Of a DNA stretch of 64,000 nucleotides, positions 26,233-34,094 are shown in pieces (position 1 is the stretch's first letter; each line of letters begins with the position of its first letter). The translations under genes were made by a program, and so were the position numbers. The stretch lies in the NCBI RefSeq assembly GCF_003259255.1, contig NZ_QGOL01000009.1, forward strand, positions 266,848 through 330,847, read 5' to 3'. The notes below the pieces were generated by a model. It was not told where the DNA came from. It searched no databases and was given only the letters and a program-made list of their open reading frames with translations. The DNA is from Algoriphagus litoralis. Lineage in GTDB: Bacteria; Bacteroidota; Bacteroidia; Cytophagales; Cyclobacteriaceae.

Positions 26233-27083
26233 TTAAGAAATTGGTTCACTTTTTCCATAAACCATTCTGGGTTGTCCCACATGATGAAGTGGTGAGCGGT
26301 TGGCGCCATTTCAATTTGGACATTATTCGCTAATTGATATTGGGTCTCAAAGGTTTTTTTGACGCTTTCTTCAGTCAATCCATAGGCTTTGCCCGAATGC
26401 CATGCTCCTAGGACGAGTATTGGTGTAGAAACTTCAGCCAGCTCATCCCGATAATCTGTCGTCATCAATTCAAAAAGTGCCTGAGCAGTCGTCTCCCGAT
26501 CACTTTCCAAGGACCAGTCCACCGCGATTGGAAGTTTATTCGTGTTGGTAGTCATGACAGGCATGGAAATCTCCTGCTGCGCCCGGTATTGCTCGGGGCT
26601 CTGAGCGATCATCAATTGCTTCATTTGAGTGGCCATTTCTACCATATTTTCCTCAGTTGCTGCGGGATTAAAGGCAGCGGAGTAAAAGGGAAAGGAGTCG
26701 ACGATGATGGCACGATCAATTTTATCAGGGATGCTCCGGGATAGCCTGAGCGAGAGAAATCCGCCGAGGCTGTGTCCGATTAGTGTTACTTTTTCAGTTT
26801 GTTTGTTGATGTAATCGGTGATCAAACCTTCCATAGTGGAAATGAATCCCTCTGGCATTTCTATTTTGGGATTGGTGCCAAAGCCTGGAAGCGTGAGGAC
26901 ATGACATTCGAAGCTTTCAGAAAGTTGAGAAACAGTTTCGTCCCAAACCTCCCCAGAAGAAGCAAGTCCTGGAATGAGGATGATTTTTGGTCCCTTGCCA
27001 GAGACTCTGACATCCAAGCCTTGAGTGAATGAAGTAGATAAACTTCCAAAAAGAATGAAGTAAAGAAGGAATAGCTTTTTCAT
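26229..27083 (-). CDS. Exported alpha/beta-fold hydrolase
   Basis: The 284-residue protein has a signal peptide (MKKLFLLYFILFGSLSTSFTQG) and an alpha/beta-hydrolase fold: oxyanion region ILIPGLASSGEVWDETV, nucleophile elbow IGHSLGGFLSL, acid in TPILVLGAW..GK region and His near APTAHHFIMWDNPEWF. The substrate is unknown. It heads an operon with an ECF sigma factor (ATGA overlap) and a membrane protein. A periplasmic hydrolase co-regulated with a sigma factor could be its target or signal producer; that is speculative. Confidence 0.87.
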   Translation of the reverse strand: MKKLFLLYFILFGSLSTSFTQGLDVRVSGKGPKIILIPGLASSGEVWDETVSQLSESFECHVLTLPGFGTNPKIEMPEGFISTMEGLITDYINKQTEKVTLIGHSLGGFLSLRLSRSIPDKIDRAIIVDSFPFYSAAFNPAATEENMVEMATQMKQLMIAQSPEQYRAQQEISMPVMTTNTNKLPIAVDWSLESDRETTAQALFELMTTDYRDELAEVSTPILVLGAWHSGKAYGLTEESVKKTFETQYQLANNVQIEMAPTAHHFIMWDNPEWFMEKVNQFLK

Positions 27084-27239
27084 GGTTTGTGCTTTTTTTC
27101 TTCTTTAGACCGAGTGGCCTTGGAAACCTTACAGTGTTTTTGAAAAAAATGAAATTTTATAAAAAAAACTCATGAAATACGTCGATAATTACGAGACCGA
27201 ACTCTTTTTCCGCTTACCTAAAAACTCCATCACTTCTGA

Positions 27240-27440
27240 ATTTTGGGATTTTTTTTTCGTTCTTTTGGCTTGACCCAAAAGAACCAAAAGGTCAAGATTT
27301 GCCAAAGCTCCTACCGCACGTGGCCAAACGCTGGCTCGCTGGCAAATCCTCCCATCGCGCCTATCCGATTAATATTTTGTGCTAGAAAGGCGGAGCTCAA
27401 ACGTAGTTTCGCAGCATGGAGGCCAACCAATGACAAAAAC
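27240..27440. repeat. Probable dispersed intergenic repeat with nested dyads
   Basis: No gene is credible here. Several exact inverted repeats are packed together: TTCTTTTGG/CCAAAAGAA (27260-27268, 27275-27283), CTTGACC/GGTCAAG, and GATTTGCCA/TGGCAAATC (27296-27304, 27340-27348). The GC-richer, structured stretch contrasts with its AT-rich flanks. The wording CTTGACCCAAAAGAACCAAAAGG resembles repeats I recall from Bacteroidota intergenic regions; I could not check this. Confidence 0.5.
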
Positions 27441-27539
27441 TTTTAATCCTTTTTTTGTTTGCAAAGGAGTTATAAAAACTTTAGAGTAAAACATATAAAC
27501 TTCCCAACCATCGGTCATCTGACATCCCGCATCAACCAC

Positions 27540-28826
27540 CTACAACATATCCCTCACCATCACCAGCACCTTTTCCATTTCTTTTCGGACTGTGGAAGCG
27601 GAATAAGGGTAATTGGAATTCATAAAAGCCATGCCATACACTTTTCCGCTTTTGGTTTTGATTATGCCAACCAGACTGTGATTGTTGGCCATTGTTCCTG
27701 TTTTGGCAAAAACATAGGGAGTAGCTGCTTGATAGCTGTTTTTTAGCGTTCCAGTTTTCCCACCTGTTGGCAGCAACTCATACAATTGATTTTCGGGAAG
27801 GAATCGATAGATCTTGTCAAAAAGTGTAATCATCGAGCGTGGCGTGAATAAATTATGACGGCTGAGTCCGCTTCCATCTACCCATTTGGGTTGGTCTGGT
27901 AGGTCAGAAAGGTGGGTTTTCAGGATGTATTCGATCGCTCGCTCGGTATCCAACTCTTGAAAAAGGCGATCAGAGATCATAAAAAGCAATTGCTCCGCGA
28001 TGAAATTGTCGCTTTCGAGCATCATTTCTTTTAGCAATGGAAACAGCGGCGAACCACGAAAAACCTGGTGATTTTCAGGGAGACTTTCTGTGGAATAAAT
28101 CCATTTTTTACCTGTCGCCTCGGCAGCTAATTGAACCAATAAATCCGGTTGGGTTAGGAAAGGAATGTATTTCTCTCTGCCCAGAAAAGTGGCTGGATTG
28201 TAGGAAAATGTGTTGCTGTGGAAATCCCGCTCGAGTTCTTTGATCGGTTTGGTGGTCATCCGGATAGCGGACTGAAAAAGTAGCGGAAAAACGGTGGGTT
28301 GATTTCCCACTTTCCGCACCTCTACCAAATTCCCATAAATCGGTAGCGAACTCCGCTCCGCAGAATAATCGTAGTAATAATCATCCCATTGCCAGCCATA
28401 TCCAAAGCCAGGGGAAACCTGATTAGCATCTGAGAATTGGACAACCGAGTAGGGGCTGAGCAATTTTTGAAAATCAGGCTGAATGAATTCCTTGTATTTC
28501 CAACTCGGATCCCCGCTTCCCCAAATCTTAATCGTGTCGCCTGAGGTGACATATCGGAGCGTTTGGGTGCTGTCCTGCAGGATTAGAATACTTGCAAAAA
28601 GTGTCCAAAGCTTGGTCGTCGATGCAGGGACAAAGCGGATTTGGGAGTTTTTCTCAAACAAAACCTGCTGCGAATCCAAATCATACAGCATAAATCCGGT
28701 GAGGTGTCCGCTGAAAAAACTTTGGTCACCAAGTGCGGATTCAAGTTTGGAAAATTGGTCTCTGGAAAGCTGAGGAAAGGCTAACTGAGAGACAAAAAGC
28801 AGTACAAAAAGAAAGGAAAAACGCAT
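27540..28826 (-). CDS. dacB: D-alanyl-D-alanine carboxypeptidase/endopeptidase (PBP4, S13)
   Basis: From ATG 28826 the 428-residue protein has a signal MRFSFLFVLLFVSQLAFPQ and the S13 motifs: SxxK as STTK in FVPASTTKLWT, SxN as SDN in MLESDNFIAEQ, and KTG in GGKTGTLKNS. It removes terminal D-Ala or cleaves peptide cross-links of peptidoglycan in the periplasm. The ATG at 28838 would overlap the previous gene and add four residues; the ATG at 28826 lies 1 nt after that gene's stop and starts the signal peptide cleanly. Coupled to the DUF423 gene upstream. Confidence 0.9.
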   Translation of the reverse strand: MRFSFLFVLLFVSQLAFPQLSRDQFSKLESALGDQSFFSGHLTGFMLYDLDSQQVLFEKNSQIRFVPASTTKLWTLFASILILQDSTQTLRYVTSGDTIKIWGSGDPSWKYKEFIQPDFQKLLSPYSVVQFSDANQVSPGFGYGWQWDDYYYDYSAERSSLPIYGNLVEVRKVGNQPTVFPLLFQSAIRMTTKPIKELERDFHSNTFSYNPATFLGREKYIPFLTQPDLLVQLAAEATGKKWIYSTESLPENHQVFRGSPLFPLLKEMMLESDNFIAEQLLFMISDRLFQELDTERAIEYILKTHLSDLPDQPKWVDGSGLSRHNLFTPRSMITLFDKIYRFLPENQLYELLPTGGKTGTLKNSYQAATPYVFAKTGTMANNHSLVGIIKTKSGKVYGMAFMNSNYPYSASTVRKEMEKVLVMVRDML

Positions 28827-28827
28827 G

Positions 28828-29220
28828 TTAGATTTCACTTTGCTTTGCTGAAATCGTGCCCCAAAACAAGCCTAACCAGCCCAAAATAAATGCTACGCCA
28901 CCCAAAGGAGTAATTGCTCCCAACCAAGTGATGCCGCTCAGACAAAGCACATAAAGTGATCCTGAGAAAATCAAAATTCCTATAGTAAATCCCCAAAAGC
29001 TCAAGCTTAACTTTTTCCATTTTGGCTTTACAAAAGCTAAAATTCCCAACCCAAAAAGAGCCAAAGAATGGTAGAAATGGTATTTGACAGCAGTTTCAAA
29101 AGTTTCCAATCTACCGGAAGCTTCCAACATCGATTTCAGTCCATGAGCGCCAAAAGCTCCTACTCCTACGGCAATTGCGCCAAAGATTGCTGCGGTTTGG
29201 ATGATTGTGGTTGGTTTCAA
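28828..29220 (-). CDS. DUF423 membrane protein
   Basis: The 130-residue protein has four hydrophobic helices and the DUF423 signature AAIFGAIAVGVGAFGAHGLKSML near the N terminus and GGVAFILGWLGLFWG near the end. The start is a TTG at 29220; no ATG occurs before the conserved start of the domain. Function of the family is unknown. It lies one nucleotide upstream of the PBP4 gene, so both share a transcript, which may hint at an envelope role. Confidence 0.88.
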   Translation of the reverse strand: MKPTTIIQTAAIFGAIAVGVGAFGAHGLKSMLEASGRLETFETAVKYHFYHSLALFGLGILAFVKPKWKKLSLSFWGFTIGILIFSGSLYVLCLSGITWLGAITPLGGVAFILGWLGLFWGTISAKQSEI

Positions 29221-29324
29221 AAGAGTAATAGTTATTTGTTATTGAGTTATTTAAATCTAGGGGATCGGTTAATGGCCTATTGAAGGAAAATGTGTGTGAA
29301 ATTTCAAATCTCAAACTCCAAATC

Positions 29325-29999
29325 TCAAATTTTTCCTCTGCTTCCAAATATCGCCGATCCAATTCGCACCATCGTGCTTCCTTCTTCCTGTGCGATTTTA
29401 TAATCCCCGCTCATTCCCATGGAGATTTCTTTCAAATCAACGAAATCGGGGAGTTTACGGCCTTTCAATTCCTCAAAAAGTTGCTTCAACCCGTTGAATT
29501 CTTTCCGGATCTGATCTGCATTTTCAGTAAAAGTGGCCATGCCCATCAGCCCAATCACCTTCACATGAGTCAATTCGGCAAACTCTTGTGAACCCAGCAT
29601 TTCCTCCAATTCGGCTCGATCAAAACCAAACTTACTTTCCTCCTCAGCGATATGGATTTGGATCAAAACGGAGATCTGGCGGTCGATTTTTTTACCCTGC
29701 TTATTGATTTCCTGAAGTAATTTGAAAGAGTCCACACCATGAATCAGGTGGACAAAAGGCGCGATGTATTTGACTTTGTTGCTTTGCAAATGTCCGATCA
29801 TGTGCCAACGGGTGTCAGCTGGCATCTCAGGCTGTTTGGCTTGGATTTCCTGAACTTTATTTTCACCAAAGTCCCGAATACCAGCTTCATAAGCAGCTTT
29901 GAGATCAGACAGCGGCTTGGTTTTGCTGACTGCGATCAACTTGCAATATGAATTTGGAAACGATTTCTTAATACCTTCTAGATTGGCTTTGATATCCAT
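29325..29999 (-). CDS. YggS-type PLP-binding protein
   Basis: The 224-residue protein matches the YggS/PROSC family: CKLIAVSKTKPLSDLKAAYEAGIRDFGENKVQEI with the PLP-linking Lys in VSKTK, WHMIGHLQSNKVKYI, GLMGMATF and the C-terminal LSMGMSGDY-like ISMGMSGDYKIAQEEGSTMVRIGSAIFGSR. It holds and buffers pyridoxal phosphate and affects amino- and keto-acid balance, without catalysing a known reaction. The start lies 49 nt from the divergent GH3-family gene, so both promoters overlap in that gap. Confidence 0.92.
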   Translation of the reverse strand: MDIKANLEGIKKSFPNSYCKLIAVSKTKPLSDLKAAYEAGIRDFGENKVQEIQAKQPEMPADTRWHMIGHLQSNKVKYIAPFVHLIHGVDSFKLLQEINKQGKKIDRQISVLIQIHIAEEESKFGFDRAELEEMLGSQEFAELTHVKVIGLMGMATFTENADQIRKEFNGLKQLFEELKGRKLPDFVDLKEISMGMSGDYKIAQEEGSTMVRIGSAIFGSRGKI

Positions 30000-30048
30000 T
30001 TTCTATTTTTAACAATTAATTTTTCTATAAACCCGCCAAAACAAAGAT

Positions 30049-31599
30049 ATGGCAATACTCAGCAACTTGCTCAAAAAAGGCATCAGACTCCGGGAGAGTT
30101 TGGAACAGGAATACTCCAGCCCGATAGATCTCCAAAAAGAGCAATTGAAGAAGCTCCTCCTTAAAGCAGAACAAACTGAAATCGGAAAGAAATACGATTT
30201 TGATAAGGTGTTGCGAAGCTTCAGAAATGGAAACCAGGAATTTTATGACAAGTTTAAAACCCAAGTTCCAGTCTATGACTACAATTCAATTCATGCTGAA
30301 TTTTGGCATAAACTGCAGCAGGGAAAGAAAAATATCACTTGGCCGGGAGCTGTGAAATACTTTGCGCTGAGTTCGGGAACTTCAGGTGCAGCCTCCAAAT
30401 ACATACCGATCACCAAGTCGATGGTAAATGCTATTCGGAAAACGGGAGTCCGACAGATTTTGAGCCTTTCGAAATATGATTTGCCGGCATCACTTTTTAC
30501 CAAGGGAATATTGATGCTCGGAGGAAGTACCGATCTGGAGTTCAACGGAACCTATTTTTCCGGAGACTTGAGTGGAATCACTGCCAGCAAGCTTCCAATC
30601 TGGCTCCAGCGATTTTATAAACCGGGCAAAAAGATCGCAAGAAACAGGAATTGGGGAGATAAGTTGGATCAGATCGTGGAGCAGGCCCGAGATTGGGATA
30701 TCGGGATTATTGTGGGCGTGCCGGCATGGCTGCAGCTGTTGATGGAAAAAATCATCGAACGGTATAAAGTCAAGAATATCCACGAAATCTGGCCTAATCT
30801 GCAGATTTTCGTTCATGGCGGTGTTTCATTTGAACCGTATAAAAAAGGCTTCGAAAAGCTGCTCGGCAAGCCGCTGATCTACATCGAAACCTATTTGGCA
30901 TCGGAGGGATTTTTGGCATTCCAAGCCTTGCCCAATCGAAAATCCATGCGGCTGGTGCTGAATAATGGAATTTTCTATGAATTCATTCCTTTTAACGGAG
31001 AGAACTTTGATGAAGAAGGAAACGTCCGCTCCACTGTTCAAACTTTCAAAATCGATGAAATCGAAGAGGGAAAAGATTATGCTTTGCTGATCACGACCTG
31101 TGCCGGAGCTTGGCGGTATTTAATTGGCGACGTTGTCAGGTTTGTCTCCAAAGAAGAGTCTGAGATCATCATTACAGGACGCACCAAGCATTTTCTTAGC
31201 TTATGCGGGGAGCATCTATCAGTCGATAACATGAACAAAGCCATCGAACTGACGGCTGAAGAACTCAATTTCCGGGTGAAAGAATTCACCGTTTTGGGAG
31301 TGCCTTACAAAAGTCTCTTTGCACATCACTGGTATGTAGGTTCTGATGATGAAGTCGATTCTGAAAAACTGCAGGAACTTCTCGACGCAAATCTCAAAGC
31401 CTTGAATGACGACTATGCCGTTGAGCGAAAGCATGCCCTGAAAAAAGTCTATGTCGACGTCTTGCCATCAGACCTCTTTTACAAATGGATGAAAAGTCAG
31501 GGAAAAGAGGGGGGACAGCATAAATTTCCACGGGTTTTGAAGGGGGAGAAAGCTGGAGATTGGGTTAAGTTTCTTTCAGAAAACGGCCATTCTAAATGA
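30049..31599 (+). CDS. GH3-family acyl-adenylate amido synthetase
   Basis: The 516-residue protein has the GH3 auxin-responsive family pattern: an N-terminal helix region (LRESLEQEYSSPIDLQKEQLKKLL), the nucleotide-binding FALSSGTSGAASKYIPIT (motif I), IFVHGGVSFEPYKKGFEKLL, YLASEGFLAFQ and VGDVVRFVSKEESEIIITGRTKHFLSLCGEHLSVDNM near residues 360-400. Plant GH3 enzymes activate carboxylic acids with ATP and join them to amino acids. Bacterial members are widespread in Bacteroidota but the substrate is mostly unknown. The stop overlaps the ATG of the next gene, an amino-acid exporter, suggesting linked function. Confidence 0.9.
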   Translation: MAILSNLLKKGIRLRESLEQEYSSPIDLQKEQLKKLLLKAEQTEIGKKYDFDKVLRSFRNGNQEFYDKFKTQVPVYDYNSIHAEFWHKLQQGKKNITWPGAVKYFALSSGTSGAASKYIPITKSMVNAIRKTGVRQILSLSKYDLPASLFTKGILMLGGSTDLEFNGTYFSGDLSGITASKLPIWLQRFYKPGKKIARNRNWGDKLDQIVEQARDWDIGIIVGVPAWLQLLMEKIIERYKVKNIHEIWPNLQIFVHGGVSFEPYKKGFEKLLGKPLIYIETYLASEGFLAFQALPNRKSMRLVLNNGIFYEFIPFNGENFDEEGNVRSTVQTFKIDEIEEGKDYALLITTCAGAWRYLIGDVVRFVSKEESEIIITGRTKHFLSLCGEHLSVDNMNKAIELTAEELNFRVKEFTVLGVPYKSLFAHHWYVGSDDEVDSEKLQELLDANLKALNDDYAVERKHALKKVYVDVLPSDLFYKWMKSQGKEGGQHKFPRVLKGEKAGDWVKFLSENGHSK

Positions 31600-32219
31600 T
31601 CCAATCACTTTTGGAAGGGATCAGCATGGGGCTTTTGCTTTCAGCAATAGTGGGTCCCGTGTTTTTCACTTTGATCCAAAACAGCATGGAGCATGGGTTT
31701 CGCTATGCAGCCATGCTTGCCTTTGGGATTTTGGTCAGTGATTCTCTATATGTGATTTTGACTTTTTTTGGGATCAAGTTTCTTGCTGACACGACGTATT
31801 TTGAATTGGTTTTAGGTTATGTCGGAGGTATGATTTTGGTTGGGTTTGGAATAAGCTCTCTGGCTAAAAAGCAAATGATCCGTCCCAATTCTGGTGGTTT
31901 AGAACTTCCTCATCAGCGAAAGCGGACTGCTTTTGTCAAAGGATTTGGAGTCAATGGAGTCAATCCGTTTGTGCTGCTTTTCTGGATTTCGATCGCGAGT
32001 TTGGTTTCTTTGAAAACAGATTGGAGTGGTGGGCAAGTCCTAAATTACTATGTAGGGATTTTGATGACTGTCTTTGCAATTGACTTAATAAAAGCCTTTA
32101 TGGCCAAGCAATTGTCCCATTTGATGACGCCTCGGCTGATGTGGCTTTTGAAAAAGGGAGTGGGCCTGGTGATGATTTTCTACGGATTGCGAATGATTTG
32201 GATCACTTACAGCGGCTAA
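31596..32219 (+). CDS. LysE-family exporter
   Basis: The 207-residue membrane protein has six hydrophobic helices. The N-terminal GISMGLLLSAIVGPVFFTLIQNSMEHGFRYAAMLAFG is the LysE/RhtB signature (GPxxxxxxQxxxxxGxxxA), and GFGVNGVNPFVLLFWISIA is the second conserved region. Family members export amino acids or derivatives such as homoserine lactone and lysine. The ATGA overlap with the GH3 gene makes the pair translationally coupled. Export of an acid-amino acid conjugate made by the GH3 enzyme is an attractive inference. Confidence 0.88.
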   Translation: MIQSLLEGISMGLLLSAIVGPVFFTLIQNSMEHGFRYAAMLAFGILVSDSLYVILTFFGIKFLADTTYFELVLGYVGGMILVGFGISSLAKKQMIRPNSGGLELPHQRKRTAFVKGFGVNGVNPFVLLFWISIASLVSLKTDWSGGQVLNYYVGILMTVFAIDLIKAFMAKQLSHLMTPRLMWLLKKGVGLVMIFYGLRMIWITYSG

Positions 32220-32255
32220 GAAAAACTTTAGCACTTCAAAACCTGTTTCAATACC

Positions 32256-32855
32256 ATGAGAAAACCTTATTTCAGCTTTGGGCTACTTTTAGTGGTATTT
32301 TGTTTTTTTTCGACCCAAGCTTTAGCGCAGGAGATTCCCGCTTTAGCTGATTTTAACCAAACCAGATTGGATTACAACAAGCAGGGAATGATGATTTTGG
32401 GTTCTTGGGCAGTTGGAAATATGGTCTGGGGTGGGATAGGAGCGAGTCAGACCACAGGCGAGACCAAGGCTTTCCACCAAATGAACCTGTATTGGAACTC
32501 GGTCAATTTGGTTATCGCAGGTTTTGGCTATTGGCAAGCAACAAAAGAAACTCCCGGAACAGATTTTTGGACTACCATGGAAGCACAGCAGGGAATCGAA
32601 AAAGTATTGCTTTTGAATGGAGCCTTGGATTTGGCATACATGGCCGGTGGATTATACATGAAAGAGCGTGGATTAAGAAAAGACAATTCGAGATTAATTG
32701 GTTTTGGTAAATCTGTCATTCTCCAAGGAGCCTTTCTTTTGGCTTTTGACGGGGTGATGTATGGCTTTCATCAGGTACATGGAAAAGAGCTGCCAAACTT
32801 GGTTGAAAATATTAGTTTGGGACCAATGGGAGTGAATTTTAAAATGAATTTCTAA
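32256..32855 (+). CDS. DUF6992-like membrane protein
   Basis: The 199-residue protein has a signal peptide (MRKPYFSFGLLLVVFCFFSTQALAQ) and then three to four hydrophobic stretches with the phrase LGSWAVGNMVWGGIGAS, FHQMNLYWNSVNLVIAGFGYW and LNGALDLAYMAGGLYMKERG. The pattern matches the DUF6992 family from Bacteroidota, of unknown function. It lies 36 nt after the LysE gene and may share its transcript. An inner-membrane location after signal cleavage is inferred. Confidence 0.75.
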   Translation: MRKPYFSFGLLLVVFCFFSTQALAQEIPALADFNQTRLDYNKQGMMILGSWAVGNMVWGGIGASQTTGETKAFHQMNLYWNSVNLVIAGFGYWQATKETPGTDFWTTMEAQQGIEKVLLLNGALDLAYMAGGLYMKERGLRKDNSRLIGFGKSVILQGAFLLAFDGVMYGFHQVHGKELPNLVENISLGPMGVNFKMNF

Positions 32856-32927
32856 AATTTTGGTTGGTTTTAATCTACTTGTTGAATAATCCGTAATTTT
32901 AGTTGTTTCCAAGACAATCCTCGAAAT

Positions 32928-33464
32928 ATGAAAAATCTATTCCCACTGCTCCCTCTAGTTTTCGTTTTGGCATCATGTAGGGTTTCAGAAGTCATCTCTG
33001 TGGATACCCTCGCAAATTCTCAACTGCTGAAAGAATATCAGACTTTTAAAATGATCGAGGAAGATTATTCAGATAAACGAAATGAGCGAATCAAACTCAC
33101 CTTCAGAGACAAACTGATCGAGTATGGATTTGAGGAAGTTTCCGAAAACCCTGATTTTTTGATCCAGGGAGTGATAGTTTCTCGAGAATTCATTAAAGAA
33201 GGAGGGCAGTTCTACAATTCCTCCATTCCGGGTCCCTTTTATAGCGCAAATAATTCTGGCAATTCAGTTGTCAGCGGTGGGCAAAATTCAATTATAAACC
33301 GAGGAATGATCGGAAAGGTGATTTTTATTATTCAAGACTCCCAAACCAATGAAATTGCATGGATGGGCTCCAGTTCGGGAGTGATTTATGGAGGTGGTCG
33401 TCAGTTTGATCTAGACAAAGTGGATCTAGTCCTTCATCAGTTATTGACCTCGCTTTATGAATAG
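32928..33464 (+). CDS. DUF4136 lipoprotein
   Basis: The 178-residue lipoprotein begins MKNLFPLLPLVFVLASCRV (Cys17). The DUF4136 core is recognisable: LKEYQTFKMIEEDYSDKRNERIKLTFRDKLIEYGFEEVSENPDFLIQGVIV, then a Ser/Asn-rich segment and GKVIFIIQDSQTNEIAWMGSSSGVIYGG, ending VDLVLHQLLTSLYE. The family is common in Bacteroidota envelopes and has no known biochemical role. Located 72 nt after the DUF6992-like gene. Confidence 0.85.
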   Translation: MKNLFPLLPLVFVLASCRVSEVISVDTLANSQLLKEYQTFKMIEEDYSDKRNERIKLTFRDKLIEYGFEEVSENPDFLIQGVIVSREFIKEGGQFYNSSIPGPFYSANNSGNSVVSGGQNSIINRGMIGKVIFIIQDSQTNEIAWMGSSSGVIYGGGRQFDLDKVDLVLHQLLTSLYE

Positions 33465-33539
33465 GACCGTTTAGTAATCCAATCTATACTAATTGCGGTT
33501 TACCAAATCTTAGGACAAGGCTTAGGTATAAATATTTTT

Positions 33540-33547
33540 TATCTTTG
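33540..33547 (+). promoter_or_regulatory. Candidate -7 box for yjdM
   Basis: TATCTTTG fits TANNTTTG and ends four nucleotides before the ATG at 33552. If it is used, transcription would start at or within a few bases of the ATG, giving a leaderless mRNA. A -33 TTG is not evident. Confidence 0.4.
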
Positions 33548-33551
33548 TCCC

Positions 33552-33890
33552 ATGGAAAATTTATCACCTTGCCCCAAGTGCAATTCCGAATACACGTATG
33601 AGATGGATAACCAGATGGTCTGCCCAGATTGCGGCCATGAATGGGATCCAAATGAAATAACAGAAGTAGAAATCGGTTTGGTGGTCAAAGATGCCAATGG
33701 GACAATTCTTACAAATGGCGATTCGGTTGTAATTGCGAAAGACCTTCCGGTGAAAGGTGCTCCCAAATCCATCAAAGCAGGCACAAAAGTTAAAAATATC
33801 CGATTGGTGGAAGGTGATCACAACATCGACTGCAAAATCGACGGTTTTGGCTCCATGGCACTTAAGTCTGAGTTTGTAAGAAAGGCATAG
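33552..33890 (+). CDS. yjdM: YjdM/PhnA-family zinc ribbon protein
   Basis: The 112-residue protein begins [33 protein letters not shown], a CPxC...CPDC zinc ribbon. The C-terminal domain reads [64 protein letters not shown], the PhnA/YjdM beta-barrel signature. Despite the PhnA name it does not hydrolyse phosphonoacetate; the function is unknown. Transcribed alone, with a -7-type element immediately upstream. Confidence 0.93.
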   Translation: MENLSPCPKCNSEYTYEMDNQMVCPDCGHEWDPNEITEVEIGLVVKDANGTILTNGDSVVIAKDLPVKGAPKSIKAGTKVKNIRLVEGDHNIDCKIDGFGSMALKSEFVRKA

Positions 33891-34094
33891 GACGAGCAGA
33901 TTCTTCCTCGGGATTTTTTCAAAGGATCAAGAATAAAATCAACCGATTGATCAAGGATTCATCCATTAAATAATGGAGTTTTCTGGGCTTTCTACCTTCC
34001 TAAATGCGTAAATCAGGGCAAATTTTCTTAGGGTAAGAATTCATGGTTTGCTATCTTATGAGAGTTTACCATTAATTTTTGAATCCGAATTCCC

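Noticed and set aside
27243..27446. ORF of 67 codons reading MGFFFRSFGLTQKNQKV...
   Set aside because: It runs through the structured repeat candidate, has no domain and the composition of non-coding sequence; treated as a spurious ORF.
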